A DNA stretch of 64,000 nt from Algibacter lectus. GTDB lineage: Bacteria > Bacteroidota > Bacteroidia > Flavobacteriales > Flavobacteriaceae. A program made the position numbers and the translations under genes. Below are positions 26,971-35,678 of the stretch, in pieces. The stretch lies in assembly GCF_900112395.1 (NCBI RefSeq), contig NZ_FOLN01000014.1, positions 62,001 to 126,000 on the forward strand. Direction: 5' to 3'. Every line of letters begins with the position of its first letter. Within the stretch, counting starts at the first letter, position 1. The notes below the pieces were generated by a model. That model saw only the letters and a list, made by a program, of their open reading frames with translations, was not told the origin of the DNA and searched no databases.

Positions 26971-27192
26971 TTAATATTCATCTTCATTCCACAGATAATC
27001 TTCATCTGTAGGGTAATCCGACCATATTTCCTCAATCGAATCGTACGAATCACCTTCGTCCTCAATCGACTGTAAATTTTCTACAACCTCTAAAGGTGCA
27101 CCAGTTCTAATGGCGTAATCTATCAATTCGTCTTTGGTTGCAGGCCAAGGCGCATCACTTAAATAAGATGCTAATTCTAAAGTCCAATACAT
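26971..27192 (-). CDS. DUF2795 domain small acidic protein
   Basis: The 73-residue protein begins MYWTLELASYLSDAPWPATK and continues with ELIDYAIRTGAPLEVVENLQ. This is the DUF2795 pattern, a short helical domain of unknown function common in Bacteroidota. The C-terminal half is very acidic (Asp/Glu/Trp/Tyr). It has its own full promoter and terminator, so it is an independent unit, well placed for high expression. Confidence 0.9.
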   Translation of the reverse strand: MYWTLELASYLSDAPWPATKDELIDYAIRTGAPLEVVENLQSIEDEGDSYDSIEEIWSDYPTDEDYLWNEDEY

Positions 27193-27215
27193 GTGTTAAT
27201 GCGTTTAATTTTTTG

Positions 27216-27245
27216 CAAAAATAAATTTTTAGTTTAAACACACAA
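27216..27245 (-). promoter_or_regulatory. Promoter of the DUF2795 gene
   Basis: On the minus strand TTG (27245-27243), a 19-nt spacer and TATTTTTG (27223-27216) match the complete Bacteroidota consensus. It lies 23 nt before the ATG. Confidence 0.75.
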
Positions 27246-27365
27246 GTAAAAAATGAATTATTTAATCATTAATTTTAAGAACGTATCCTTTTGTACTCTA
27301 AACAGTTGAAATTTATTATTGCATAGTTAATAATTGTAGCAATACTTTTGCTTTATTTTTGTTTT

Positions 27366-27453
27366 GGGCGTTACCACAAGGGTCGGGTTTTCGGCAGTCG
27401 CTTTTTTTGAGAAAAACAAAAGAGAGCTTCAACAAAGCCTCAATCCCTAACGC
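27366..27453 (-). repeat. Dispersed intergenic element, copy B
   Basis: Read on the minus strand it begins GCGTTAGGGATTG and ends GACCC-TTGTGGTAACGCCC, with the same outer ends as copy A and nearly the same length (88 nt against 89). The interior differs. It lies between two minus-strand genes and so is oriented like them. Confidence 0.75.
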
Positions 27454-27509
27454 AGATTTCGCTTCCAAATCAAAATATAGCTTTTTAATTTAAACTTCCA
27501 ATAAATAAT

Positions 27510-28082
27510 TTAATATTTTTCAGGAATCCATTTAATTTCATTTGCTTGTAAGTCTAAAGACAACTTTCGTGCCAATACAAAAAGATAGTCCGAAAGTCTA
27601 TTTAAATACTTTAAAGCATTCGCTTCAAAAGGTTCTAAGTCGTTAAGTGCTGTTGCTAAACGCTCGGCTCTACGGCATACACAGCGCGCTATGTGACAAA
27701 ATGACACGGTTTGATGGCCACCCGGAAGCACAAAATGCGTCATTTCTGGTAAAGCTTCGTTCATACTGTCCATAGCAAGCTCTAGACGCTCAATATCCTT
27801 AATCGATATCTTTTCGATATTAAGTCGGTCTTTGCCATTTTTTAAAACAGCTTTTTCTGGATCGGTAGCCAAAATAGCGCCAACCGTAAATAATTTATGC
27901 TGAATTTCGGTAAGTAATTCCTTGTAATCTTCATTAACGTCTTGGTCGCGAATTAAACCCAAATGAGAGTTTAACTCATCTACAGTGCCGTAACTTTCTA
28001 TACGGATATGGTGTTTTGGTACACGAGTACCGCCAAATAATGCCGTGGTACCGTTATCGCCTGTTTTAGTGTAAATTTTCAT
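27510..28082 (-). CDS. Cob(I)yrinic acid a,c-diamide adenosyltransferase (PduO type)
   Basis: The 190-residue enzyme moves the adenosyl group of ATP onto cob(I)alamin. It shows the PduO-type motifs KIYTKTGDNGTTALFGG (ATP site), YGTVDELNSHLGL, and the arginine-rich helix CRRAERL following LPGGHQTVSFCHIARCVC. In an organism without visible cobalamin biosynthesis here it would serve salvage, for methylmalonyl-CoA mutase or ribonucleotide reductase. Monocistronic. Confidence 0.94.
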   Translation of the reverse strand: MKIYTKTGDNGTTALFGGTRVPKHHIRIESYGTVDELNSHLGLIRDQDVNEDYKELLTEIQHKLFTVGAILATDPEKAVLKNGKDRLNIEKISIKDIERLELAMDSMNEALPEMTHFVLPGGHQTVSFCHIARCVCRRAERLATALNDLEPFEANALKYLNRLSDYLFVLARKLSLDLQANEIKWIPEKY

Positions 28083-28330
28083 AGGTTAAAGGTAATTGTT
28101 AAAAAAGGAAATTTCAAAAAAGATTACTGTAAATATGGAGATGCGTTTTAGAAGTATTTGAGTTATAGATTTTTAAATAAGCTATTTTATTCTATGAATA
28201 TTATTTAACAATTCTTTAAGAAATTGGCAGTATTGTTAATAATACTGTTTTAAAAAGGGGGGGATTAAGAGAAACTTTGTAATAATTGCTTGTAAGTTAA
28301 TTATCACTTATAGATTAAAAGTAAAACTAT

Positions 28331-28338
28331 TATTTTTG
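28331..28338 (+). promoter_or_regulatory. -7 promoter box of the ompA-like gene
   Basis: TATTTTTG followed by CA is a TAnnTTTG match, 32 nt before the ATG, as expected for an abundant outer-membrane protein. No TTG at the standard spacing. Confidence 0.55.
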
Positions 28339-28370
28339 CACAAAACAACATAAAAAAACAAAACTTAATT

Positions 28371-30455
28371 ATGAAAAAAATCTCATTAGTAGTATTATTA
28401 CTTTTAGGTTCCTTCGGTGCTAAGGCGCAGTCTTACGTAGGGTTTCTTACAGATAATTATAGCGGTGTAAATAGCGTTATTGCTAACCCTGCTAATATTA
28501 CAGATTCTCGTTTTAAAACAGATATTAACATTGTAGGTGTTAGTGCTTTTGCAGGTAACGACTATTATGGTGTTAACCTTTTGGATGCGCTTAAAGACGA
28601 TTACGATTTTGATTTAGATGCAAAAAAATCGCCATCTACAGATAACAATGCAGCTATTAATTTAGATGTTATGGGGCCAGCATTTATGTTTAATTTAACC
28701 GAAACTAGCTCTTTAGCTATTTTTACGAGAGCACGCTCTATGGTTAATGTAACCGAAATTAATGGAGAAACTATTGATAATGTTGATGATGACACTACCG
28801 ATGATTTTGTTGTAAACGAAGGTGATTTTACAACCTTTGCTCAAGCTTGGGCAGAAGTAGGTGTAACTTATGCTAGAGTTTTAATGAACAAAGAAGAACA
28901 CTTTTTAAAAGGTGGTCTTACCGTAAAGTATTTACAAGGTGGTGGTACTGCTTATGCTTATGGTAAAAATGTAACTGTAGATTATGATGCCGATGGTACA
29001 AATCCAACTACAGGAAGTTTAGATACTACAGGTGAGTTAACTTACGGTTATTATGATAACTTCGATAATGATGATTATGATTACGAACTTCCAGATGCTT
29101 CTGGTTTTGGCGCAGATTTAGGTTTTGTTTACGAATGGAGACCAGATTATAGAGATTACCAAACAGAAAGTGTGAACGGACCGGCTTATAATCATAAGGA
29201 TCAAAATAAATATAAATTGAAAATTGGATTATCTATTACAGATATCGGTCAAATTAATTATAAAGAAGGAACTCAAGAAGTTTTTGATATTAACGGTGCA
29301 AACATTAATGAAGACGATTTTGATAATGGTGATGATTTTGCAGATGCTTTAGAAAATATCTACGGTATTGGTACGGTGACTAATGGTTACAAAGTAAAGT
29401 TACCAACGGCTGTTCATTTAAATGCAGATTATAGCTTTACTAAGCGTTTCTTTTTAAACTTAAATACTGATTTTTCTCTTATTGCTAAAGGAAAAGAAAA
29501 AGCGAGTCGTATTGCAAACATGGTGTCATTAACTCCTCGCTTTGAGAGTAAGTGGTTTAGTTTTTACGTACCAGTTAGTTTAGTGCAGTATAACGGATTT
29601 CAAGCCGGAGCAGGATTTAGAGCAGGACCTCTATACATAGGTTCTGGGTCTGTAATTACTGCTTTAGCTAGTGATAATACAAAAGGTGCCGATGTTTATG
29701 CAGGTTTAAAAGTGCCAGTGTACCAAGGAAAGCCAAAAGATAGAGATAATGATGGTGTTATCGATAAGTTAGATGGTTGTCCTAGAGAAGCAGGGCCAGC
29801 TGAAAACAACGGTTGTCCATGGTTAGATAGTGATGTAGATGGTGTTATGGATAATGAAGATAATTGTCCTGAAGTTGCAGGTCCTAAAGAAAATAAAGGT
29901 TGTCCTTGGGGAGATACAGATAACGATGGTGTTTTAGACAATATTGATATTTGTCCTAAAGTTGCAGGTCCTGTAGAAAACAGTGGTTGCCCATGGAAAG
30001 ATACAGATAACGATGGTGTAGCAGATAAATTTGACGAATGTGTAGACGTTGCTGGTACAGTAGCAAACAAAGGTTGTCCTGAAGTAGTTGTGCCTACAGT
30101 AGAGGTGCAAGCGACTTTAAATGCTTACGCTAAAACTATCTTGTTTAACTCTGGAAAATCTTCTATTAAAACAGAATCTAATAAAGTGTTAGCTGAAATT
30201 GTTAACATTTTAGGTGAATATCCTGATGCTAAATTTTCTATTGAAGGTCACACAGATAGTTCTGGTGGTGATACTTTAAACCAAAGACTATCAGATGCTA
30301 GGGCAAACGCCGTAAAAGCTTATTTAGTAAAAAATGGTGTAGATGAATTTAGATTATCTGCTATTGGTTTTGGTGAAACTAGACCAATTGCGACTAATGC
30401 AACATCTGCAGGTAGAGCTGATAACAGAAGAGTAGAAATTAACTTAGTAAAGTAA
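28371..30455 (+). CDS. Outer-membrane protein with TSP3 repeats and OmpA domain
   Basis: The 694-residue protein has a signal peptide (1-19, GAKA|QS), an N-terminal beta-rich domain of the DUF5723 type (about 20-445), then four calcium-binding thrombospondin type 3 repeats (about 453-570; unit DxDNDGVxDxxDxCP-xxAGPxxNxGCP), and a C-terminal OmpA peptidoglycan-binding domain (about 580-694, IEGHTDSSG, LSDARANAVKAYL, NRRVEINL). It should tether the outer membrane to the cell wall. The TSP3 units are close to identical at DNA level, so unit number may vary between strains. Confidence 0.93.
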   Translation: MKKISLVVLLLLGSFGAKAQSYVGFLTDNYSGVNSVIANPANITDSRFKTDINIVGVSAFAGNDYYGVNLLDALKDDYDFDLDAKKSPSTDNNAAINLDVMGPAFMFNLTETSSLAIFTRARSMVNVTEINGETIDNVDDDTTDDFVVNEGDFTTFAQAWAEVGVTYARVLMNKEEHFLKGGLTVKYLQGGGTAYAYGKNVTVDYDADGTNPTTGSLDTTGELTYGYYDNFDNDDYDYELPDASGFGADLGFVYEWRPDYRDYQTESVNGPAYNHKDQNKYKLKIGLSITDIGQINYKEGTQEVFDINGANINEDDFDNGDDFADALENIYGIGTVTNGYKVKLPTAVHLNADYSFTKRFFLNLNTDFSLIAKGKEKASRIANMVSLTPRFESKWFSFYVPVSLVQYNGFQAGAGFRAGPLYIGSGSVITALASDNTKGADVYAGLKVPVYQGKPKDRDNDGVIDKLDGCPREAGPAENNGCPWLDSDVDGVMDNEDNCPEVAGPKENKGCPWGDTDNDGVLDNIDICPKVAGPVENSGCPWKDTDNDGVADKFDECVDVAGTVANKGCPEVVVPTVEVQATLNAYAKTILFNSGKSSIKTESNKVLAEIVNILGEYPDAKFSIEGHTDSSGGDTLNQRLSDARANAVKAYLVKNGVDEFRLSAIGFGETRPIATNATSAGRADNRRVEINLVK

Positions 30456-30493
30456 TTTTTACTTAATAATATTTAGATAGTTTTTATTTAAAC

Positions 30494-30531
30494 AAAAGCC
30501 TCAGAGTTTAATAACTCTGAGGCTTTTTTTT
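30494..30531 (+). terminator. Terminator of the ompA-like gene
   Basis: AAAAGCCTCAGAGTT (30494-30508) and AACTCTGAGGCTTTT (30513-30527) form a perfect 15-bp stem around TAAT, with a T-run. Symmetric, so it may also serve the convergent methyltransferase operon. Confidence 0.93.
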
Positions 30532-30579
30532 GTTTTTTGGAATATCGAATAAAGGAGAGAACGTAAAGTGAAATTTTAG

Positions 30580-31365
30580 TTAAACACGAATTATAAAATC
30601 TTCGCGAACTTGCTCTTTCCTAAAGAAAACAAATCCCCAGAAAAAAGTATCTACAGTAACTTTTACTTTTGGATGTTTTTTTATGGTTTCCCATGCTTCG
30701 GTCATGTCTTTAGACCAGTAAATATCATCAAATATAAAAACAGAATCGTTGTGAGCTGTTTCTAAAAGCGCTTCAAAATAATCTAAAGTGGCTTGCTTTT
30801 TGTGGTTACCATCAAAGAAAATTAAATCGTAACTATTGGTTTTAAGTTGTTCAATTTCATCATTAAAATCACCTGTAATAACCTCAATTTTTTTCAGCTT
30901 AAATACTTCAAAATTAGATTTAGAAAAAGCGGAAATATTTGGGCAGCCTTCAATAGTTGTAATGCTAGCTTGGGGATTTCCTAAATGTAAAGCTGCTGTA
31001 GCTATGCCTAAAGAGGTGCCTAATTCTAAGCTGTTTTCGGGTTTAAAGTAGTTTGATAATCTATATAGTAGTTTTGCGCGCTTATTGGTGGAACCTGCGT
31101 TTTTAGCCATTTTAGAAATGCTGCGTTCTTTTTGTTTCATAACCTGAGAACCTGCGCCTAAATCGATTACTTGTATAAGGTTGTTGTTTTTTAGAAGTGC
31201 TGCTTTATAATCAATTATTGTTTTGTAACCTGGGTAGTTTGCTTTATCGTAAAAGCATTTGGTAATTAAATCGTATACAAAAGGGGAGTGCACACCGTGC
31301 TCATTGGTCGATTTTAAAAGAAATTTAAAATATTGAATAATTTGATACACGCTTTTATTAACCAT
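30580..31365 (-). CDS. Class I SAM-dependent methyltransferase
   Basis: The 261-residue protein has the Rossmann methyltransferase core: SLELGTSLGIATAALHLG (motif I), ITTIEGCPNIS (motif II), YDLIFFDGNHKKQATLDYF (motif IV) and VFIFDDIYWSKDM. This resembles the O-methyltransferase/CmoA-like group but without substrate clues. It starts 5 nt after the crcB stop, so it is last in the SRPBCC-crcB-methyltransferase operon. The target is unknown. Confidence 0.87.
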   Translation of the reverse strand: MVNKSVYQIIQYFKFLLKSTNEHGVHSPFVYDLITKCFYDKANYPGYKTIIDYKAALLKNNNLIQVIDLGAGSQVMKQKERSISKMAKNAGSTNKRAKLLYRLSNYFKPENSLELGTSLGIATAALHLGNPQASITTIEGCPNISAFSKSNFEVFKLKKIEVITGDFNDEIEQLKTNSYDLIFFDGNHKKQATLDYFEALLETAHNDSVFIFDDIYWSKDMTEAWETIKKHPKVKVTVDTFFWGFVFFRKEQVREDFIIRV

Positions 31366-31370
31366 TTTAG

Positions 31371-31736
31371 TTATTTGGCTAAATACATGCCAAAGAATAC
31401 TGCTAAAAATCCAACCACAAAACTAGCAATAGTATAAATTGCAAAACTGGTGAAATCTCCAGATTTTAAAAACATGTGGTTTTCGTAAGCAAAGGTAGAA
31501 AAAGTTGTAAAACCACCGCAGAAACCAGTAGCTAAAAGTAACGTTTGATTTTGTGAAAGCGAATCGTGTTTAGCAGCGAGACCTAAAACAATACCTATAA
31601 GCAAGCTTCCTAAAATATTGGCCACAAAAGTACCATAAGGTATTCCGTTTTCTGTGTTGTTTAAAAGTTTACCAATTACATAGCGCAGTACGCTACCAAA
31701 ACCACCACCCAGAAAAACGAATACAAGTTGTTTCAT
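31371..31736 (-). CDS. crcB: Fluoride channel CrcB/FluC
   Basis: The 121-residue, four-helix protein shows the FluC signatures GGGFGSVLRY, GTFVANILGSLLIG (the pore Asn) and TGFCGGFTTFSTF (the phenylalanine box). It forms a dual-topology dimeric channel that lets fluoride out of the cell. No fluoride riboswitch motif is visible upstream. It lies 7 nt after the SRPBCC gene. Confidence 0.96.
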   Translation of the reverse strand: MKQLVFVFLGGGFGSVLRYVIGKLLNNTENGIPYGTFVANILGSLLIGIVLGLAAKHDSLSQNQTLLLATGFCGGFTTFSTFAYENHMFLKSGDFTSFAIYTIASFVVGFLAVFFGMYLAK

Positions 31737-31743
31737 TTAAAAA

Positions 31744-32778
31744 TTAATCGTCAAGTGGTTTTATGGCAATATATATTTCGGTTAGCCATTTTGCAGGGTT
31801 TGGGTTGTTTTCTGCTAAATTGCTATACACTTCTATAGTCGGTCCGTTTTCTAAAGCTTCTAATCCATTTATAGGAATATAATTCATGCCTTTTTCCCAT
31901 GCTTCTTTTAAGTTGGTGTAATTTCCTTTTAAAACCGTTTTTACAGCTTTAAATGGTAGTAATTGCCCCGTTAATATATCGCTATCATTAGATATTACTT
32001 TTTCGGTTGTTGGTACACAACACGAAAACATAACGGCGTTATTCTCTTCATCCCATTGATGGTAATTTACAAAAGGTTTACCTGCGGTTTGTATGTTATT
32101 ATTTTCAGCGTAAGCTATAACTCTAGGTAGCATATTCTGCATTTTTGTAGAAAGTTCGTTTATTTTACAAGAAGCGGTGTTGTATAAATAGTAGCCACCA
32201 CCGTGTTGAGTAACTCCAACAACATTGATGCTGTATTTTTTCATGCTAGCAACGGCAACGCTATCTAGTTTAAATAAGCCACGATCAAAATCGGGACCAA
32301 CAGATTCTTCAATAGGTCCAGAAAAAGCGGTATACATTTTAGTCATAAAATCTTGCTTCCCACTCATGGTCCAAGTTACTTTTGTGCCATTGTTTTTAGG
32401 CTCAAAAGACCAACTAATATCCGATTGACTTTCAAAAGGTGTTACAAAATTAATTTGTTGTGCAATAGATTTGTTTTCTTCAACAGCCAAAGTCTTCATG
32501 CTGCCTTCTCCTAAAATGTTTCCGTTCCAGGCATAACCTGCATCAATACCACTGGTTTTATCTAAATAAGTAAGTGTTGCTAGTGGTTCTTGTTCAAGCC
32601 ATGGGGAGAAGTTTGGCCAGTTTTTATAGTCATTCACTTCATTAAAAACCACAGTACTTGGAGCTTCAATTATTCTACTTCTAGAAAACGTATACGTGTT
32701 GGGCTGCACCGCAATATATATAGATGCGCCTATAATTGTAATAAGTAAAAGAAATAAAATATACTTAAAAGCTTTCAT
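31744..32778 (-). CDS. Membrane-anchored SRPBCC / GyrI-like protein
   Basis: The 344-residue protein has an N-terminal membrane anchor (4-24), a START-like SRPBCC domain (about 30-180, SRIIEAPSTVVFNEVNDYKN, WSFEPKNNGTKVTW) and a C-terminal GyrI/AraC-effector-binding-like domain (about 190-340). Both domains have hydrophobic ligand pockets, so it may sense or carry a small lipophilic molecule. It is first in the operon with crcB and a methyltransferase. Exact function unknown. Confidence 0.8.
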   Translation of the reverse strand: MKAFKYILFLLLITIIGASIYIAVQPNTYTFSRSRIIEAPSTVVFNEVNDYKNWPNFSPWLEQEPLATLTYLDKTSGIDAGYAWNGNILGEGSMKTLAVEENKSIAQQINFVTPFESQSDISWSFEPKNNGTKVTWTMSGKQDFMTKMYTAFSGPIEESVGPDFDRGLFKLDSVAVASMKKYSINVVGVTQHGGGYYLYNTASCKINELSTKMQNMLPRVIAYAENNNIQTAGKPFVNYHQWDEENNAVMFSCCVPTTEKVISNDSDILTGQLLPFKAVKTVLKGNYTNLKEAWEKGMNYIPINGLEALENGPTIEVYSNLAENNPNPAKWLTEIYIAIKPLDD

Positions 32779-32809
32779 TGTATATGGTTTAGAGAGAGAA
32801 TATTTAACT

Positions 32810-32817
32810 CAAAGATA
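32810..32817 (-). promoter_or_regulatory. -7 promoter box of the SRPBCC-crcB operon
   Basis: CAAAGATA reads TATCTTTG on the minus strand, 32 nt upstream of the start codon. Confidence 0.55.
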
Positions 32818-32970
32818 ATCAATTTTAAAATTCGTTTAATAAATTATTACATTTGTTGAATTAATAATAACGTTTTAATAGTGAAATGTTCTTTTTTTTA
32901 TAAAAATAAGAATAGTAAGTCGCTTTAAAGAGTTGTTTTTGTAAGTTAAAAAATAATAATAATTTAAATT

Positions 32971-35007
32971 ATGAAACTAAAATCAATTGTAGGTGTTGCA
33001 ATAATAAACTTAATGCTGTTTTCATGTGGTAATGAAAAAGATGATAGTAAGGTTATTGAAGAGGTAAAAGAGGTTGTTGCATTTAATTATAATGTAGATC
33101 AATTTGCCGATATTAAAATATTAAAGTATCAAATTCCGGGTTGGGATAAATTAACTTTAAAAGAGCAAAAGTTAGTTTACTATTTAACTCAAGCGGGTTT
33201 GTCTGGTCGCGATATTATGTGGGATCAAAATTACCGTTATAATTTAAAAATCAGAAAGGCTTTAGAGCAAGTTTACACAAGCTATTCTGGTGATAAAAAT
33301 GCTAAAGATTGGGCAAGTTTTGAGAGTTATTTAAAACGTGTTTGGTTTAGTAATGGTATACACCATCACTATTCTACAGATAAATTAACTCCTGAGTTTT
33401 CTGCAGATTATTTAAAAGAATTATTGGCTGCAACTAATACAACTTTAGATGCAGATGCTTTTGATGCTATATTTAATGATGCGGATACTAAAAAAGTTAA
33501 CCAGGCAAAAGGTGTTGATAATGTAGCGCTTTCGGCAGTTAATTTTTACGGACCAAATGTTACTAACGACGATGTTGAAAGTTTCTATAAAGCTAAGCAA
33601 TCTCCAAATGCTGATAAGCCTTTATCTTTTGGGTTAAACTCCCAATTAGTAAAAGAGGATGGTGTTTTAAAAGAACGTATTTATAAATCGGGTGGACTTT
33701 ACGGGGAAGCTATAGACGAAATTATTAAATGGTTAGAATTGGCTAAAGGTGTTGCCGAAAATGAAGCTCAAGGTCATGCTTTAGGTCTTTTAATTGAATA
33801 TTATAAAACGGGAGATTTACAAACTTGGGATGATTATAATGTAGCTTGGACTGGGGCTACTGCCGGAAATATAGATTACATTAATAGTTTTATTGAGGTG
33901 TATAATGATCCATTAGGATACCGTGGATCTTACGAGAGTATCATTCAAATTAACGATTTTGATATGTCTCAGAAAATGAAAGTATTATCAGATAATGCAC
34001 AATGGTTCGAAGACAATTCTCCATTAATGGCAGAGCATAAAAAAGAGAATGTTGTTGGTGTAACTTACAAAGTTGTTAATGTCGCAGGTGAGGCTGGTGA
34101 TGCATCTCCAAGTACTCCAATTGGTGTTAACTTGCCAAATGCAAACTGGATTCGTGCCGCTGTTGGTAGTAAATCTGTATCCTTAGGGAATATTGTAAAT
34201 GCATCAAACAATGCAGGAACTACTGGGCGTTTAAAAGAATTTGTTCATGATGAAGAAGAATTACTTTTAGAAGAAGAGTATGGGCAATTAGCCGATAAAT
34301 TACATACTGCTTTACACGAAGTTATTGGTCATGCTTCCGGAAAGTTAAATCCTGGTGTTGGTGAAACTAAAGAAACGCTTAAAAACTACGCATCTACGTT
34401 AGAAGAAGGTCGTGCGGATTTAGTTGGTTTATATTATTTATACAATCCTAAATTACAAGAACTAGGTTTAGTAACCGATTGGGAAAAGATTGGTAAAACA
34501 GCTTACGACGGTTACATTAGAAATGGTTTAATGACGCAATTAATCCGTTTAAATTTAGGAGATAACGTTGAAGAGGCTCACATGAGAAACAGACAATGGG
34601 TATCGGCTTGGGCTTTTGAAAAAGGAAAAGCAGATAACGTTATTGAAAAAGTAACACGCGACGGAAAAACATATTTTAACATCAATGATTATGCGAAATT
34701 ACACGGTCTTTTTGGTGAATTATTAAAAGAAACACAACGTATAAAATCTGAAGGTGATTATAAAGCTGTAGAGGCTTTAGTTGAAGGTTATGGTGTAAAA
34801 GTAGACCAAGATATTCATGCAAATGTTTTGGAGCGTAACAAACAATTTAGTTCGGCACCTTACACAGGTTATGTTAATCCTATTTTAGTTCCAGAAACTA
34901 ATGATGCAGGAGAAATAACTAAAGTAAATGTAGAGTATCCGGAGTCTTTCGTAGATCAAATGTTAACATACAGTAAGCATTATAGTTTCCTTCCAGAAGT
35001 TAACTAG
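32971..35007 (+). CDS. Dipeptidyl peptidase III-like (M49) lipoprotein
   Basis: The 678-residue protein has a lipoprotein signal (LFSC, Cys19) and an M49-type zinc peptidase domain. The six-residue metal motif HEVIGH is at 449-454, followed by EEGRAD at 478-483, where DPP III proteins have EECRAE. M49 enzymes remove dipeptides from short peptides. Some homologues in databases carry a misleading dihydrofolate reductase label. The lipid anchor puts it outside the cytoplasm, probably in oligopeptide processing for uptake. Monocistronic with a terminator. Confidence 0.88.
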   Translation: MKLKSIVGVAIINLMLFSCGNEKDDSKVIEEVKEVVAFNYNVDQFADIKILKYQIPGWDKLTLKEQKLVYYLTQAGLSGRDIMWDQNYRYNLKIRKALEQVYTSYSGDKNAKDWASFESYLKRVWFSNGIHHHYSTDKLTPEFSADYLKELLAATNTTLDADAFDAIFNDADTKKVNQAKGVDNVALSAVNFYGPNVTNDDVESFYKAKQSPNADKPLSFGLNSQLVKEDGVLKERIYKSGGLYGEAIDEIIKWLELAKGVAENEAQGHALGLLIEYYKTGDLQTWDDYNVAWTGATAGNIDYINSFIEVYNDPLGYRGSYESIIQINDFDMSQKMKVLSDNAQWFEDNSPLMAEHKKENVVGVTYKVVNVAGEAGDASPSTPIGVNLPNANWIRAAVGSKSVSLGNIVNASNNAGTTGRLKEFVHDEEELLLEEEYGQLADKLHTALHEVIGHASGKLNPGVGETKETLKNYASTLEEGRADLVGLYYLYNPKLQELGLVTDWEKIGKTAYDGYIRNGLMTQLIRLNLGDNVEEAHMRNRQWVSAWAFEKGKADNVIEKVTRDGKTYFNINDYAKLHGLFGELLKETQRIKSEGDYKAVEALVEGYGVKVDQDIHANVLERNKQFSSAPYTGYVNPILVPETNDAGEITKVNVEYPESFVDQMLTYSKHYSFLPEVN

Positions 35008-35030
35008 GTAATAAGTTAATTGTAAATAAA

Positions 35031-35067
35031 AAAAAACAGAACCTTTATTCAGGGTTCTGTTTTTTTG
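35031..35067 (+). terminator. Terminator of the M49 gene
   Basis: ACAGAACC (35036-35043) pairs with GGTTCTGT (35053-35060), with A-run before and seven Ts after. Confidence 0.85.
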
Positions 35068-35135
35068 TTTACACTAAACGTTAATAGAATTAAATTTAAT
35101 AAGATGAGTACACCGATAATGATAAGTAGTTTCAT
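35049..35135 (-). CDS. Possible 28-residue single-helix membrane peptide
   Basis: The minus-strand frame reads MKLLIIIGVLILLNLILLTF, then SVNKKTEP and TGA. A Met-Lys start, one continuous hydrophobic helix and a charged tail are what a real small membrane protein looks like. The 3' end overlaps the M49 terminator hairpin, and no -7 box was found. Random AT-rich DNA can also give such a peptide. Lengths and composition resemble short single-helix peptides I recall from other flavobacteria. Confidence 0.35.
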   Translation of the reverse strand: MKLLIIIGVLILLNLILLTFSVNKKTEP

Positions 35136-35419
35136 TTTTAAATTAGTTTAATAGCTGTTAGGTAGATGCACCGTTTTTAAAAAGGTTGCGTTATAAAGTT
35201 GTAAATTTTTATAAATACCCCAAATATGCTTGATAAATACTTGAAAGAGAATTAAAAAGCATCTAATTTATAAGTAAGCAGTGCTTATTTTTAATATTAT
35301 AATTTCCAAAGGAGCATTCCTGATAAGACAGAAAATGTATTCTTTATTGAAGATTGTTATAAAAATGAAAGATTAATCCCGTTTGTAGATTACAGGAAGA
35401 GGTAGTTTAAAAAAACGAA

Positions 35420-35605
35420 TTATTTAAAAAAGAATTTAATAGCAACAATAGAAAGTATAAAGCCAATAAACCCAACTAAAACCCAAATACTACCGCTATA
35501 GAAACGTTTGTGCAGTTTAAAGTCTTTTCGGTAGGTAAAGCCAATAATAATGGCAAAAACAATAAAAAATATTACTCCGAAAATCATTTGACCATTACTA
35601 AACAT
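35420..35605 (-). CDS. Small two-helix membrane protein
   Basis: From the ATG at 35605 the product has 61 residues with two hydrophobic helices (about 7-23 and 40-58) joined by the basic loop TYRKDFKLHKRFYSG. A TTG six codons upstream would add MHKNRD and is less likely. I do not recognise the family. It is divergent from the MazG-like gene. Confidence 0.6.
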   Translation of the reverse strand: MFSNGQMIFGVIFFIVFAIIIGFTYRKDFKLHKRFYSGSIWVLVGFIGFILSIVAIKFFFK

Positions 35606-35678
35606 ATCCCTATTTTTATGCAAATTTAATTAATACTTACGAGATTTCTACGGTTGTAGAAGTTTAAAAATATAATTT

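Larger units (their letters stand above)
27193..27509. other. 317-nt intergenic region
   Basis: It holds the DUF2795 promoter next to the gene and copy B of the dispersed element (27366-27453). The rest is AT-rich with no ORF or tRNA that I could see. Confidence 0.6.
35008..35419. other. 412-nt intergenic region
   Basis: It contains the M49 terminator, a possible minus-strand 28-residue membrane peptide (35049-35135), and a 36-codon open stretch without a start (35295-35405, including DKTENVFFIEDCYKNERLI) that may be a gene remnant or chance. No repeat copy or tRNA. Confidence 0.5.

Noticed and set aside
31737-31743. Fluoride riboswitch upstream of crcB
   Set aside because: The gap to the upstream gene is only 7 nt and no GGCGATGG-type aptamer is visible anywhere in the operon leader.
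35295-35405. 36-codon open stretch with protein-like composition (includes DKTENVFFIEDCYKNERLI)
   Set aside because: It has no ATG, GTG or TTG start and such a length is not rare by chance in this AT-rich DNA. It could be the tail of a decayed gene, but nothing upstream continues it.
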